NCBI RefSeq assembly: GCF_019175285.1
Contig: NC_056528.1
Coordinates: forward strand, 15,646,792-15,710,791
DNA from: Sceloporus undulatus
Lineage: Eukaryota; Chordata; Lepidosauria; Squamata; Phrynosomatidae
Length of the DNA: 64,000 nt
Reading direction: 5' to 3'
Positions 26,701 to 41,700 of the stretch are shown here, one piece after another. The stretch's first letter is position 1. Every line of letters begins with the position of its first letter. The notes under the pieces are model-generated. The model had not been told where the DNA came from. It worked only from the letters and a program-made list of their open reading frames with translations, and searched no databases. The position numbers were made by a program, and so were the translations under genes.

Positions 26701-29700
26701 GCATGTGGACAACCACTGATGGAGAAGACAAGAGGAGGGCAATGCTACTGAAATGTGATGAGAGTGAGAACAAGACATCTAGACCATTTACATGAAAAAG
26801 ATATTGCACTTGAACTGCTATGACTCCATCCTATGGAATTCTGGGATTTATAGTCTGGTGGAAAACTGGGTTTGCAAAAAAGAGAAGATGGAGGGGGGAC
26901 ATAAATCCTGTGGATCAGGGGATTACCACCCAGTTTCCAAAAGGCTTGGTGCATACAAATGTAAATTGAGTTCTAACTAATGTTGCCAAGTCTCATGGCC
27001 TGGATGCTCTTCTCCAACTTCCAGTGTAAAGAAGGAAGAATCTCAGGGTGAGAGCACTGCCTTATTTAAATAACTTGTGTGACTGTGGCTAATGCTTAAC
27101 GTATTACCCTTAATAACATCACTAGGTGCTGCCCTTTGTAACATCCTTGTAGCATCACCGGCGTCTGTCTCCTGCAACGTCACAAACGACAGCCCTTAAG
27201 TCTCAAGTTTTGGCCTTTACAATCTCAAGGCCTGGCATAATCCTCACTTGGCCACCTTATCTTGAAAAGTTTTTCTCATCCAGAGGCCAGCTGGACCAAT
27301 GGTTCAAGTAGGAATATTTTGGCAGGAGGTGTGGGGGGGTTGCCATTTTGGTTCTGTTTCGCTAAAGAATTTGCAAACTGCTCCCTGTTTGGGATGTAAA
27401 GGAATCACGTCATGGTCCACCTGTCCGCTTCAGTTCTGTTCACTCCCTGGCCTTTTGCACCTTTGCCCAGAGTCAGAACGATGTGCATTCCGCCTTGTTA
27501 AACTGACACACAGCAGGTTCTGCCTTCGCAATCCCGTCTTTCAGAAAACCACCCCCGGTGTGAGACTAACCCGATTAGGACGCGGCAATGCCTCCCACCG
27601 CAAGGTCAAGGTACTCTCTGGTCAATGGAAGAGGGGAGAAGCTTCCCGCTGACAAATAGTATTTGTCTTGGCAGGCAGAACCAAAAGGAAAAAAATATAT
27701 TACAGCGTCTGAGAATTTCTTACAGAATAATGCCTAACATCTGTACACAGCCCTTGGTAGCCTTCCCCAAGTGCTCTCCAGATGGACTGGACTACAAATC
27801 CCATCCTCCTCCAGCTGGACAACAATGAGGGTTGCGGGTTTGCCACTAATTAGTCATTTCTGACATTTATACCCCCTTTGTATAGAACAATATATACGTC
27901 TCCCTTATCATTCCCAACAGCCCTGCAAAGTAGATAAGGCTGAGAAAGAGGCTGGTTGGAGCCTATTGGAATGGGCAGGATTCCCATCTCTTCTCTCCCC
28001 CCAAGTTAAGTGAATATAAAGTATGTTTGTACTAGTTAAATGAGCCAGTGTGCCATAGAGGTTTGAGTGTTAGACTATGGAGGCCAGGGTTCGATTCCCA
28101 GAGTTCGAACTCTGTTCTCCAGGGTCATAGTCCAACACCACTATGCCATCCTGGCTCATACTTGGACTGCAGTTCTGGAGACCAAGGTTCCGTTTCCAGC
28201 TCAGCCATGAACCCATTGATAACCTTTGGCAAGTCACATACTCTCAGCTTCAGGGGAAGGAAATGGCAAACCTCTTCTGAACAACTCTTGCCAAGAAAAC
28301 CCTCTGATAGGTTCTCCTTAGAGTCACCGTAAGTCAGAAACAACTTAAAGGCACACAACAACAGCAACTATTACTACTTTGAACTCAGTTTGCAGCAAGT
28401 GAAGTAAGATGAAGACAACAGTGGGAGAAGGAGAAAGAAACTGGAACATTTTAACAGCAGCTGGGAAAGCGGGATTGGAGAGGATTAATCAGGACTGTCT
28501 CTGCCAAAACAGGACAGTTGGAAGATATGCAAAGGCATAAAGGTCTTTATAGGTCAGAACTAGCACACATACCTGGAAACATAGTGGAACGGAGGCAGAT
28601 ATGGAGATGGATAGACTTTTACAACTCCCTCACTGCAGCCAATTTCTGATTCATGGCCAGAAACCATCACTTATAAGCACCTTAGCCAGGCCTGAACAAA
28701 CCTTTTTTCTCCCTCCGTAAACAAGGAATCTGAGGACGTCCACACTAGGAAAACAACAGGGAAGCCACCTGAATAAATACATGTGGCTTCATCCTGCACT
28801 CTAACTCAACCTCAAGGTGCAAAGAGAAAATGTGGGCACTTTCCGAGAACCGCAAGCCAAATAATCTGTTTATTCACTTAGTACAAATTGCTGCCCTGCC
28901 GCATGGAGGAAGAGAAGAAAACCATCTCTATTAGAAAGATAAACATACATAAAATCTTTTTTTTCCTCTTTTCCTTTTTTTGCCTCTGTGAGCGCGAGAA
29001 TAGAATTGGAAACATTAGAAAGGGAATGTGGGGCGAAAAGAGAAAACTTGGCTGGAACTGTCTCATGAACCAAAATTGACTGAATGTGTGTTTTGCAAGC
29101 CAAGACAAAATCCTCTCCTTTTGATTCGGAAAACCCTCTTACTGCCGCTGCTAAAATTAAAAAACAAAAACCCAAAACATAGTATAATTTTAAAACACCA
29201 CAAATAAAAAGATATATAGGCAGGAAAGTGCCGTTTAAAAGCCGGCAAGGGCACAGGGAGATGCAAATAAAATATTGTGTGTACTGAAGCCAAGGCAATT
29301 GCAATTCAAAGTCTGCAACCAACAACACCTAAAAATACATTTTTAAGAACGTTATTTATATCTTTTGTCAAGTTATGCACCAGCAGAAGACTTAAAGCTG
29401 GTCAAGGAATACTCTCTTAGCTAGACATGGCATGCAATCTATTTCAGGGAAGGCAATAACAAGGTTTAGGTTTCATGCAATATTTCATATATTGGTATGG
29501 TTGGAAGGATGTCAACAAGGTTCACCAAATTCCTTGTGAACCTACGGCGGGTGGGATTTCCAAACAATGTTCACTGCAAAGGGAAAGCGAGCATTAAAAG
29601 ACCCTCCGATTTTCTCCAGCTTGGGTCAAAAACCTTCATTTTGCCCGGGAAAGAGGCAAACTTTCACCATTTGAACATCTTCAGTGCCGAAGACCCCAAG

Positions 29701-32700
29701 CTGCCTTTTGTCATGCCATAATCTATGGAAAGATTTTCCCTGTCTAGACAGCCTTTCCAAAAAGTGGTCTGGTCTTTATCAAATAGCGAGTACAGTATTT
29801 GAAGAATGAGCAGCTTCTCACTGGCTATTGCAGGAAGGAAGGCATTTGGGGCAGAGAAGTAGACCCTGGAGGTGGCACTGGCAAGCAGCTCCAATGCCAG
29901 TTGCTCCAGGATTTAGTTTAAACTTTAAAGAAGCTGTCCAAGCTACTGAGCCTATTTTTGGGAAGGAGCAATAGGTTAAAGGAGAAGTAGAGTCAAACGT
30001 TGACCAGAATGGTGACTGCAGTCAAGAAATGAGAAGACTAGCAATGGGAAGGGCAGCTATGAAAGAACTAGAAAAGATCCTGAAGAGCAAAGATATACAA
30101 CCTTCTTCCTTAGAGAACTTGGATGCCGCAACAAATGACCAATCTTAGAATCCCATAGCATTGAACCACTGCAGTGAAAAGTGGTGCCAAACTGCATTAT
30201 TTCTGCAGTTCAGATGCAACCTACAAACCATGGAGCTATTTCTGCTCCATTCCATAGGTGGGAAAGGAGGAAAAGTTGCAGGCTAAGGTCACTGTGGAAG
30301 GGAGCAACTCACCTGTTTCTCATTATTTCCCAAACCATCATCCTTTTGCAGCAGGGCATTCTCCCTCCCTCCCTTCTTCTCTCTTTTTACAAGTCCAACT
30401 GAACCCTTAAAACATCCCAGGAGCCCTCTGGTTCTGATTAAGAACCCGAAGAAGGGGGTTGAAGGAAGCACGGGGAATGCCTTGACCCAGTTCCAGAAAC
30501 TCATTACATTTCTCTCCGGGCCTGTTAAACTCCCAGCTTTCTTGCTATGGCAGACAAGGAACTCAACGATAAATTCAACCCCCTCCCCAAAACCAGCAGC
30601 CCATCATTGGAGACAGCAGTGGGTAGGTCTGATAAAGGCAGAGCAGAAAGAAGAAGGAAAGGGCCCCTACGTGGTCCAAAAATGGAGAGAGTGGGGTGTT
30701 TCACTGGAAAGAGGTTTAGAATCAGCAAGCGGAGTATCTTCAGCTTACTTCCGTTGCTGCAAACTCGGTTCCAAAGTGTAAAAGTACTTTGCACTCAATA
30801 ATTCAGCCGGGGTAAAGGAGCAGAGAAAGCCAGTGTAATGTACTGGTTTGAGCATAGGACTAGGACTCATAGGCCTGTTACAGACTGCCAAAATAAAGCT
30901 GCTTTGGGTCTCTTTGGAGGTATGCTATTTAAATGATGCATGGGTCTTACGAGTCCGGAGGTCGCGCCAAAGCCACACTCCATTCCTAAGCACTGGAGTG
31001 CAGCTTTGGTGCAGCTTCCGGATTCTTAGGATGCATGCATCATTTAAATAGCATACCTCCAAAGAGACCCGAAGCAGCTTTATTTTGGCAGTCTGTCATG
31101 ACTTATCGATTCCCCACTCAGCCATGGAAACCTATTCATGAACATGGGTGAGTCACACTCTCTCAGCCCCAGAAAACCCCATGATAGATTCACCATAGGG
31201 TCCCCATAAGTCGGAAATGACTCGAAGGCACACAACAACAACATCAAAAACAACAACAACAGAGCAGAGGGGCTGGAAACTTGCCCTTCCCAATAGACTC
31301 AGGCTAAAGCAAACTGCTGCAACTTCTCCTAGCTTGTCTCTTCTTCCTCATTAATAACATTTGCCTTCTTGACCACATTCTGGTGTTACTGGGCCATGCG
31401 TGTTTCACCTGCGAAACGTTGAAGGAGTTATGAGTAAGGATGTAAAAACTAGCCTACTCAAATGTTGCAAAAACCGGTGTCTCTCAAATACTATTTTTCT
31501 CCAGACACGCCATGTTAACAATCATCTTCAATTCTTTGAAAGTTTCTGTGAGGGTTTCTGCTAGCTTATGCCATTATAAATTTCCATTTCAGTGCCCCAT
31601 CTCCAATACCTAACATTCATCTTCCTCTCCCATATTTTTCCCCAACTGCGCATTTATTAGTAGCCAACTGCACTCTTTTTAATATATTTCCACAATGGGA
31701 TGAAAAGAACTAAATGAAAATAAAAGGAAGCAAATCTGACAGATCTAAAGAGTTTCATAAAGTATAGCTTCTCCTTTGTTTACCTGAGTCCAAACTTGGG
31801 GAAACGTCTCTCGGGAACGGTGCTGGTTGTGCTGGGCTTCCTCATCTGTAGGATGGCCGCAGGAACTATAGCAGGCATGGCAGCATTCGCTTGCAGCTCC
31901 GGCATCTCCCATCCAGAAAGTTAGCTGTCTCAGTGAACCCTGGAAAGAAGATATGGTGGGGGGGGGGGGATACAAGTTGCATATTAGGCCAGAATCTTTT
32001 TCCTGATTGTGGAGTCCACTGTCGTAAGGGAAGATCAACCCACCCTTTGCTTCTGGAAGTCCATGAGCCTACTTCAGGTTCACCCAGTGGGTTTAAATGG
32101 CTGAGCCAGGGTTTGAACCCTGGTCTCCAGAGTCATAATCTCCATTGCCTCTGATCAATCAATTTTGGGGAGCATAACCTGAGAACATTTTATGCCATGA
32201 GGACCTTGCTTATCGCAGCCCTTTCTCTGCAACACAAGAGCAAAGCCTGCTTCTGGGCCAAAGTGCCACCTGGAATTTTGAGCAAGAAAGCAAGCGAAGA
32301 TGCAAAAGAAAAGCCCGCACCTCAAAGGGGATCTCAAAGGGTTCAATCAGTCCTCCGATAACCACTAAGCCTTCTGTGGTCACCCCCATGCCAGAGTGTC
32401 TGGGCCAGACAATGCTCTCCACCAGATGACAGTCTATGTACAGAACCAGTCTTTCAGAGGATATGCTGAGGCCAATGCGATGCCAGTCTCCATCAGCCAG
32501 AGAGGAAACAGGAAACCTACAGAAGAAAGGGTGGGAAAACACAGTGAGAAAACATGAAACATGACTGGATAAAGAACCTCGCTGCAGTATGTCAAGCAGT
32601 GACAAATCCAGCAGTAGTGTTGTTGTCGTCGTCCCAAATGCCATAGATTCTGTAGGACCCACAGTGGTCTCCATATACTGGAAAATTGACTATCTCTATT

Positions 32701-35700
32701 GGAAGAGGAAGGGAGGGAGGGAGGGAGGGAGTAACAATGCTCACTCATAATGTCGTCTCCGGCTGGCAACAAAAACCAAGGCATACGGGCTAATTCTGAT
32801 CTGAAACAGGATGTCACTATGAAGTCCGATGATGGTCAAGAGGCTGGTGTCCTCCTTCAGAAGGTACCTGATCACCACCAGCAGGCTCAGCTCATCTGCA
32901 AAGCTAGGAAGGAAGCAGAGATAGGAGGTCAGAGACAGTGCAGAGCAGGGGTTCAAGTTCACCAACAGGGCTTCATGAATTTTATCTCCACAGTAAAAGC
33001 ACATACATTGACTGTGGAGATGAAGTTCATGAAACCTTGTGGATGGCTGTGAGCCAGCCGCTTTCTCCTGGTCTTATGTTGCTTCCTCATCGGAGTTTCA
33101 CGAGGAGGGTTCCCTGGTCAGGATTGATATCTCATGGCCAAAGCCTGAGACCAAAGGACACTGTCTCGTGACTATCCAGCATATGAAGCTTGGTGCTATC
33201 ATTCAACCCAGTACATTCAGCATAAACTACCTTGGCTCATATCATGTCATTAAAATAAAATGCAATTCTAACAAATGAGACAGAGGAAGGAAGGGAGGAG
33301 ATGAGGTCTCTGGAGAACCTAAATCAGCTACTCCAAAGAAGTCTGCAACAACAAGGGCCAGCAGGACAGAGACCCTCCTTCCCTTCCCAGCTCCAGTCTT
33401 CTTTCCAAGTCATTGCTCTCATCCTTAGATTCCCCTCTGGGCCTGAGACCCAGAGAAGAAGAGTCAGACCATTAGAGTTGGGGATCCTATTTGGGAAGAT
33501 AAAGTGGGATGACCCATAGCCATACATTCTCCTCCAAGTTCACATATATAGTGGGAAAGGACAGGGCTGTCACATCCTACCCTCTATTCCATGTACATCT
33601 GGTGATGGAAGAAGGTCCTCCTCTACAACATGAGGGCAGCAGGTTAGTTTAGCATTGTCCCTCATAAGAGAGGAACAATCCGGGCCCAGGAGGAACATCT
33701 GACAGGGTTTACCACCACTGTCCCCCAGCAGCGGCTCTTTACATGGCAGACTTTGTCTACTCTGTTGCCATTGCCATGACCATTGTTGGAACAACAACCT
33801 AGACATGACACTCACTTCTCCCCAAAGGCTTCCGCCGAAGGGATGCTAAGAGTTGCATACTGGCCAACCTCCAAGATGCTGCAGTTGGTTTTGTCATAGC
33901 TGAGTGAAACATTGCCCCAGCCCTGGCTGCAGGAGGCCAGCTTCTCCAACAGATTTACTTCGACTGTATTGGAAGAGAGAGGGAAGGAAGGAAAGGGAGG
34001 GGGGGAGAAAATTTACACTCATAAGTAACCACTTGTCTTGCAGCAATGAATACACAGATGAGCAAATTTGAAATTGCCATGTGCATGATGGAAATAACAG
34101 TGCCTATTGAATCAGACTAGTATAGATGAATTATGGGGAGGTACATCTTTAGTGGGGAAGATGTCTGTAGTGGGGTTGAAGAGATGCTCAAGGCCACTAT
34201 CAGAGGGCCATATGCGGCCCATTGCATAGTACAGAGTGGGTTCATATTTTATTTATTTATTTATTTATTTAGGTATTTATATCCCTCCCTTCAGCCCTAA
34301 TGGCTCTCATATTTTCTGCTTTATCTAGCCTCACTCCCTCCATCTTTACTTGCTTTCCTCCAGAACTCAGCTGTGAACCTCAAGATCAAAATCAAAAGTA
34401 ACCCACTACTATGGGCAGAGGTGCAAGGATGAGTGCCAGATATGCCACCCTTGCCAGGCTAAAATTCATTGGAAGGTGCCAGATTGTACAGTCAGGGCAG
34501 CCACAATCTGACATCTTGGCTTGCCAAGCATGGTGACGTCTGCCAAAGCCTCCTCTTTGCTGTCCTCTGGGAGGCACTCAGATCTCACACCTCTGCCTCT
34601 AAACTCTCACCCAAGACAAGGCAGGAGATTCATTTCAGGGCTGATGAACACACATCCTTCCTCCCAGCCAGCACATCATGAGCCGTTAGTATGCATCGGC
34701 GCATACTAGGCATGGCTTTGCCGCTCTGCTGGATAAGAAGTCAATTGAGCAGAAAGCTGCTTTCGGCTAGTCAGTGCAGTATGTAGCGGAGTAAGAGTCG
34801 TGCCTTTGGCCTCCTGGGAAAGTTGGGCTGTTTGGCCTAGACAAAAAGGTTAAAGTTCTGCAGGAAAGAAGTACTGGAGCAAATGCATGGAACTTATCCC
34901 TCTCTGGATGTCACAGGATTACCAAGTCAAGCTGCTATTTGAGATTGGCGCATACCTTCGAGCAGAGTCTGGTTAAGATTGCAGAGGTGATCAGTGAGGA
35001 AGGACATGCAAGACTGGAGACATTACAGCAGTTTGCTTTTGCCTGATCCTACTGGGAAGGGCAAGATCCCACCCTTCCCCTCCTCACTCTGTGCTGACTT
35101 AATTTAGTGCAAACTACTTTTGCATTTTGAACTCAGTTTTTATGAACTGAAATCAGCTGAGGACAAAGAAGGAAGAGAAATGTGAACTTATCATGAGGCT
35201 TTCTTGGCAAGATTTGTTCAAGGAAAGCTGCCTTTGCCTTCCTCTGAAGCTGAGAGAGTGTGACTTGCCCAAGATCACCAAGTGGGTTTCAGTGGCAAAG
35301 CAAGGATTTCACGCCTGGCCTCCATAGTCTTAATCCAGTGCTCAAACCACTACACCAAACTGGCTCTATTTACAAAGAAGAAGGTGGCGGGGTGGGGGGG
35401 GGAATGCCAGCACTATCAGTTTAGACTGATTTATGCAATCTCCAAGGGGAAATGTTCTGGATAACAATGGAGAAGATTAACAAAATTTAAAGCACCGTGT
35501 GAGGCCAGAAGGGAGGAGAATCTCTAAAAGTAAAAGGCAAAGCAATAGAGTAGTCTCCCCCTTGGAATAATCTTGCAAAGCAAACCCCATGATAGGTTTG
35601 TCTTAAGGTCGCTATAAATCAGAAACGACTTGAAGGCACACTACAACAACAACAAAACAGCATTCTCCCATACAGACAGTTTGAGGCTTCAAAGTTTGAA

Positions 35701-38700
35701 CTGCTCCCCAGAAATCCTGATGAAACAAGGCATCCATTCTTGGTCTGGCAAGATAACAAGGGTGTGTTTGTGATTTAATGGGCCCTTTCCATCTGGCATC
35801 CCTATGGATGACTATGGATTGGTCCAGCAGTCTACATAGAACTGTGAATGCAACACTCAGTAGTGTACCAAATGTAAATGAGAAACACTTGTGCATCGCG
35901 CTGTGGCTTTCTCACACCAAGTTCAAACCGACTCCACCACCAACGTAAAGAGGTCGGCCAAGCCCTATAAATAAGCTATATACAGCAATATTTTTGGCTC
36001 TGATGGCAGCAGACGTGAGCATTCCCAGAGAGATGACGTCAAGAATAGACATGCAGCAAAGATGGTTTGAACAAACTATCTGCACACTGTCTTTGCTCAC
36101 ACAAAGTGCAAATTACAATGCAAAAGCAAAGTCGACTGCAGGGAGGTGATTCAATAAACTATAAGAACAATTGAACATCATCGCCTGGTATTCCCAATAT
36201 GGCTGCCACTGGAGTTGGGCACTTAGTTAGTTATCAATCACTACATCAGGGAGTAAAGCACAGAGAACATCATCTCAGTTAAGCACAGCTGGAAAAGGCA
36301 ACGTCAGACCTGAGACAGATCATTGATAAGATCTGATAAGACAGTGATATTTTATCATTCATGCGTTTGTATTTAACATACAGAGCTTTCCATCTTGCGC
36401 TGGGCAATATATAAGAAGCACAGAAGGCCAACAGACATGAATGAAGAAGGGCGGGGGGACTCCAGAAGGATCACGAATGGAGCAGAAACATATGCTGGGT
36501 TTTGACAATGCCCTTCGGTATAATGCTCCCTTCCATCCACCCTCCTATTCCAGTCATTCCAGGACTCATAGACAAGCGTTTTAGCATCTGGGTCTGCAAG
36601 GAGAGGCCTGCAGCTGATTAAACATGTGGAATACCCTTGGCAAGAGGAGACGGGTATGATTTCATCAGCGCCTATGGAACTGACACCCCTCCGCCACCCT
36701 TTCAGGAAGTGAAGACACCACCTTGGAAAATACAGTGTGAAATTGCAAAATTGGAACATGCCATGTGAAAAAAATAGCGGCCACCACGGCCATCCAATCC
36801 AAACAGACCAATAGAGAGAGTAAAACAGAAACAACAAGGGCAAAAGCAAAACCCACTCGAACACGGTTGTTGGTTATTTTGTGATTCCAGTGAGCATCCC
36901 AATGTATCACAGTTTAAGCTTAAAGTAAAATGTTTGTTGATGTTATGTGCCTTCTAGTCAACTTCATCATGAGATCTTCATTGGCAAGATTTGATCAGCA
37001 AGAGGTTGCCCTTGCCGTCCTCTAAGGCTGAGAGAGTGTGATTTATCCATGGTTACCCCCATTAGATCTCCCAAAGACCTAATCCAGCATTCAGCCCATT
37101 ACGTTTATATTTTGGCTCAGACATCGGTCAAAATGGAGACTGTAGTCAAGAAATCAGAAGACTGAGGCTGCATCCGCATAGCAGAAATAATCCAGTTTGA
37201 CACCCCTTTGATTGCCATGGGAAGTGTAGGTTGTTGTGGCACCAGAGCTCTGTGACAGAGAAGGCTCAATGTCTCAGTAAACCTCAATACCCCAAATGTC
37301 ATAGTATGGTGCCACATCAGTGGTGTCAAACTGGATTATTTCTGCCATGCAGGTGCAACCAAAGTGATAAAACCCTCTAGATTCCTTCCTTCCTAATTTT
37401 GGCCATTGCAATCATGCTCTGACATTGCTTGGCCATATGTGTCATTGCTGGCCATGTAACAAATCCAAATTGCTCGTACTCTGTTTAGTATTCCCTGGAG
37501 AGAAGGAAAAGGGAAGTTATTAAAAACGGTTATAGCCAGGTGAGCAAGTGACGGAAAAGAGTTTGTTCCCCCTTATGTGCTCCTTGGCAAGTTCTAGTGT
37601 TAAGCCTCTGGGAAAGATCATGATTATATTCAGCCTGAATGCTACCTCAGTTACGAATCTCAAAGAAGGATATGAAAGGCATCAACACAAGCCTGGAGGA
37701 GCCTTTCAAGCTTAGAACAAGCCATGTAGTGCTCTCCTTCAATTTATATTCTATACAGGGCCATCCCACCTTTCCAGCAAAGTGAGGAACTCTACTTAGG
37801 TGGCGAATGACAAGGAGCGACAATAATAACATATTATTCTCTATGTTATATACAAGCAGGACCCATTACAAAATTGTTTCTAATCTTGCATCTATACTAT
37901 AGTGATGTGAATCATGTGTTGTCCAATTGTTTATCCCTGCATGGCAGAAAGACTGGATGGCCCTTGGGGGTCTCTTCAAACTCAATGATTCTAAGATATT
38001 TAGCATTCTCTGCCAAAGGGTGGCTTGAGGATGCTTTGGGGGAAGACCTTTTGCATGTTTTGGGGCATGTGGACAGCTTTCTGCATGGTTTGGGGGCAAA
38101 TAAAATGCCCCCAAACCTGCATTAATCATTCTTTTAAAAACTGAGGGTGTAGCTTTGGAGATCTTCTAGGAGGCACATAATTCTGTTCCAGGGGCCAAAC
38201 AAGGCCCACTGACCACAGTATGTCCACCTCTGGGTTAAAGCAAGATTGGAAAGGAAACACGCACACAGACATGCTTGAGCTCATTGGATGAAAGGAAGGA
38301 TATACTGCAACTAAGAAAGTGACATCAGCTAAGAAAGAAGCATGGGCAAATAGCTGAGCCCTGTTAAACCCAGTTTCCCATGAGCAACGGGGTCCCAGTA
38401 AATAAAACATTTTATAGCGCCTAATGCACCAAAGCCCGCGGGAAAATCTTTAGCGCATAAGCGTCACATTCAGTTGTAAGCTCAACTATTTGCATGTTCA
38501 GAGCAGTGTGGCAGGCTGGGAGGGAGAGCGCCATCCTTATGGCCAGACAGAAATCATTCCCTGACATATGAAAGCCAATACGAGGCATCTGGTCTTACAT
38601 GAGACGGAAGGAAAGGCAGGGGGAAAGAAGGCAGGGGGAGCTGGCAGCCCGGTTGCTAGAGTTCCCTGCTTTCTTCTATTTTTTTCACAGCTTCACGCAC

Positions 38701-41700
38701 TTAATTTCCAAAGCATCTGGAGCTGGTCAGTGACCGCAGGATGGAAGCGCTACAGAGAGATCAGGTTTTTATGAAAGGGGCCCACGGCACGCTTTATGGT
38801 TTTGGGGCAGTATGCCGTGGAAGGAGGAGGGGAAGGCAATCCACAGAAAAATCAAACACTTGGAACATGTCCAATTGGAGCCATTGTTCTTCTGGAAGGA
38901 CAATTAGCGCTCTCTGGATGAGGCCACCAACCCCCAGTGACCGCATTTGGTGGGAAAAGAGCATACCGATTCTGGTCCCGGGTTGCGTTTCTTTACCACT
39001 CTTCTAGGATCTCTTGCTCCTGAGTCCCTATGTCAGTAGGAGAACTGCTAAACATGACTTCTACAACCGGAGGAAACATTGTGCATGACATGTTCCAGTG
39101 TCATCCACTCATGCATAGGGACACCCATGTTTGGGGGGTGCAGCAAATCCATTCCGGGTTTGATTCCAGACTTTAAGAGAAGCTATCCAAAGTACTTAAC
39201 AGGGGTTTCCAGATCTCAAGGTCTGGATCCTCTTCTCCAGTCCTCAAAGTGGGAGAGACAAATCTCAGGGTGAGAACACTGTCTTGAAAAGTGTGTGGCA
39301 CTGTATTGTCCTTATTGGTTAGACTTGGTGTTCTTTATTGAACAGTACATCCATGCATATGTGGTTGATATGTCATGCTGCATGGCATCACATGGGGTGG
39401 CCCCTTCTGACATCAGTTTTGGGCCACCACCAGGGACTGACCCCTGTGATATCACAAGGGACCATCCCTAGATCTCAGGTTCTGGCTGTGAAATCTCAGG
39501 ACCAGCTGTAGCCCAGTCATGGCAACCTTAGTGCTGGAACCTTCATGTAAGAACTCAGTTCTCTGTAGTTTCTTTTGAAGCAAGAAATAGCATCTGCCAT
39601 GTACAGTGCGCCCTTTTTTTACATGGGAGATCCGTTCCGGACCCCCCCACGTAAAAAAATGCATATACTCAAGCCCCATTGAAAGTAATGGGACTCGTGC
39701 ATGTGGCGGCGGTGCAGAAAGAGAATATATTGCAAAATATGACAATACGACATAATACATAAATGACCCACACACTTAGAAGATACCTTCACAGTCCTCC
39801 ACTTGTGTGAGAGATTGTTAACATTTTACAAACTCAGGCATAATGATTTCACATGAACGATGCCAAGGAAAGCCATTGGCCAAAGTGGTGGGATGAAACT
39901 CCAGACCGGTTAGAGACCGGGCATCATGCGACTGACTGTCCAGGCTGTCTGCTCATTTGCAAAATTAAATGCCAGCAAAATATTAGGCAAGCTAACAAGG
40001 TTGTACAGGGGATCCCGACAAGGGTGGGCCTGTGACCAGCTTATGGAGCATAAGACCCACCAAAGATGGCTGTTGGGAGTGACTTGAGAAGCTTAAAAGC
40101 TTAGCCTGCAAATGGGGAGAAACATTAGAAAATCTGCAGGGGCCTCTTGTTTTGACAAATCCGGCTAATCGGTGCAGGATAACTTTCACTCCAGATCAAT
40201 CCAAGGATAAGGACAGCCATCTCCCCCAGATCCAACAATATAGATCATCAGATAACAAACTCAGGATTGTTCACGCCACCATGTTTCTCATGTCTATGTA
40301 TTGCTACGAAAGCAGATTGGAAGAGAACCAATTCATATGAGAAACTTAGTTCAATCGTGTTTTAACTTTTGCATTCACAGCTTTTTTAAAGAAGGTATTG
40401 TGATTTACAAATGTTGTACAGTGCCTTAGATCCTGACAGTTGTTGTTATGTGTTTCCATGTCATTTTTGACATATGGTGACCCTAAGGCAAACCTATAAT
40501 AGGGCTTTCTTGGCAAGTTTCTTCAGAGGGGGGGTTGCCATTGCCACCCTCAGAGGCTGAGAGAGTGTGACTTGGCCAAGGCCACCCAGTGAATGTTTAT
40601 ATTCAAGCGAGGGTTTGAACCTTGGTCTTTAGGGCCAGAGTCCAATGCTCAAACTGCTACACCATTCAGAAAAAACAGATATAAATCTAGTTAGTAAACT
40701 CACAGGGAAAAGTGTACTACCTATCTATGAGTTACTTCATTTGGATGTGTTTATCTCAGCCATGAAAACCATGGGGTGCCCTTGGACAAGTCACGCTTTC
40801 TCAGCCTCAGGAGAAGGCAATGGCACACCTCCTCTGGACAATGCACACCAAGAAAACCCTTAGGTTCACCATAAGTCAGGAACAATTTGAACACACACAA
40901 CAACAACTAATGCATCCCTGCCAAAAACGAAGGTGCAGAGCTGGGGATGGGAGAACGAAGCAAAAGTTACTCAAAGTTTCAGTTCACCAGCTGCCTCTTC
41001 ACAGGTCAGTTTTGGGGTAATTAATGGGAGCAGAAAAGTAAGATACCTGACGTACTAAAGGGAATTCTCCTGGGGCACTTTTCTGCAGTGAACACCAAAT
41101 GTCAAACCCTCGGTGGATTCATTTATCTTCTTTGGTCCACATAGTTCCTCAGGCTTTAAACACATTCAGGGATAGCTGTGTTGGCCATATAGCAAAATAC
41201 AGCAAAATGCAAAAGTCCACAATAGAGGGATGCCTTTTGTTGGCTAAACCAAAATGCACAAAATGCATCATACAAGCTTTCAAAGTTGGATTGGCATCTT
41301 CATCAGGCAAAACAGATTTTCCTCCAATCTGCCTTATTCCTGCCACGGCATTCATGAGCGAACCAGAAATTACTGCAACACAAGCCTTCTTTCCTCCATC
41401 ATCTTGTGAGGCCATATCCCATAACTATCAAAGTAACTAAAAGTTACAGCAACCCTGCAAGAGAAGTGAAGTTACCCTTGTTGAGATGCAACTGCGGCTG
41501 CATCTACACTACAGAAACGAAGCCGTCTGAGACCGCTTTAACTGCCATGGCATAATGCTATGAGATTTCAGAATTTAAAGTTTTATATTCAGTCTTCCCT
41601 ATGGAACCTAATGCCACAGCAAACTACAAATCCCAGGATTCCATAGGATGGAGCCATGGAAGTTAAAGCAATGTCCAAATTCTTTATTTCTGCAGTGTGG

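Larger units (their letters stand above)
21442..31783 (-). other. Collagen intron 5 (10 kb) hosting the alternative first exon
   Basis: Apart from the candidate signal-peptide exon at 22999-23073, this intron contains repeats only: palindromic MITEs, two SINE families, a Tc1/mariner-like element at 25571-25824 and a nested MITE at 30872-31098. Stretches 25830-28040 and 28380-30120 show nothing I can identify beyond short repeat scraps. Confidence 0.55.

Noticed and set aside
31141-31260. CRISPR-like or satellite array from ACAACAACA runs
   Set aside because: These are the variable 3' tails of individual SINE copies, not a spaced direct-repeat array.
36373-36864. Minus-strand open frame with hydrophobic segments (163 codons)
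   Set aside because: It lies in intron 1, with no splice logic, no known family and no support from neighbours. Chance hydrophobic stretches are common.
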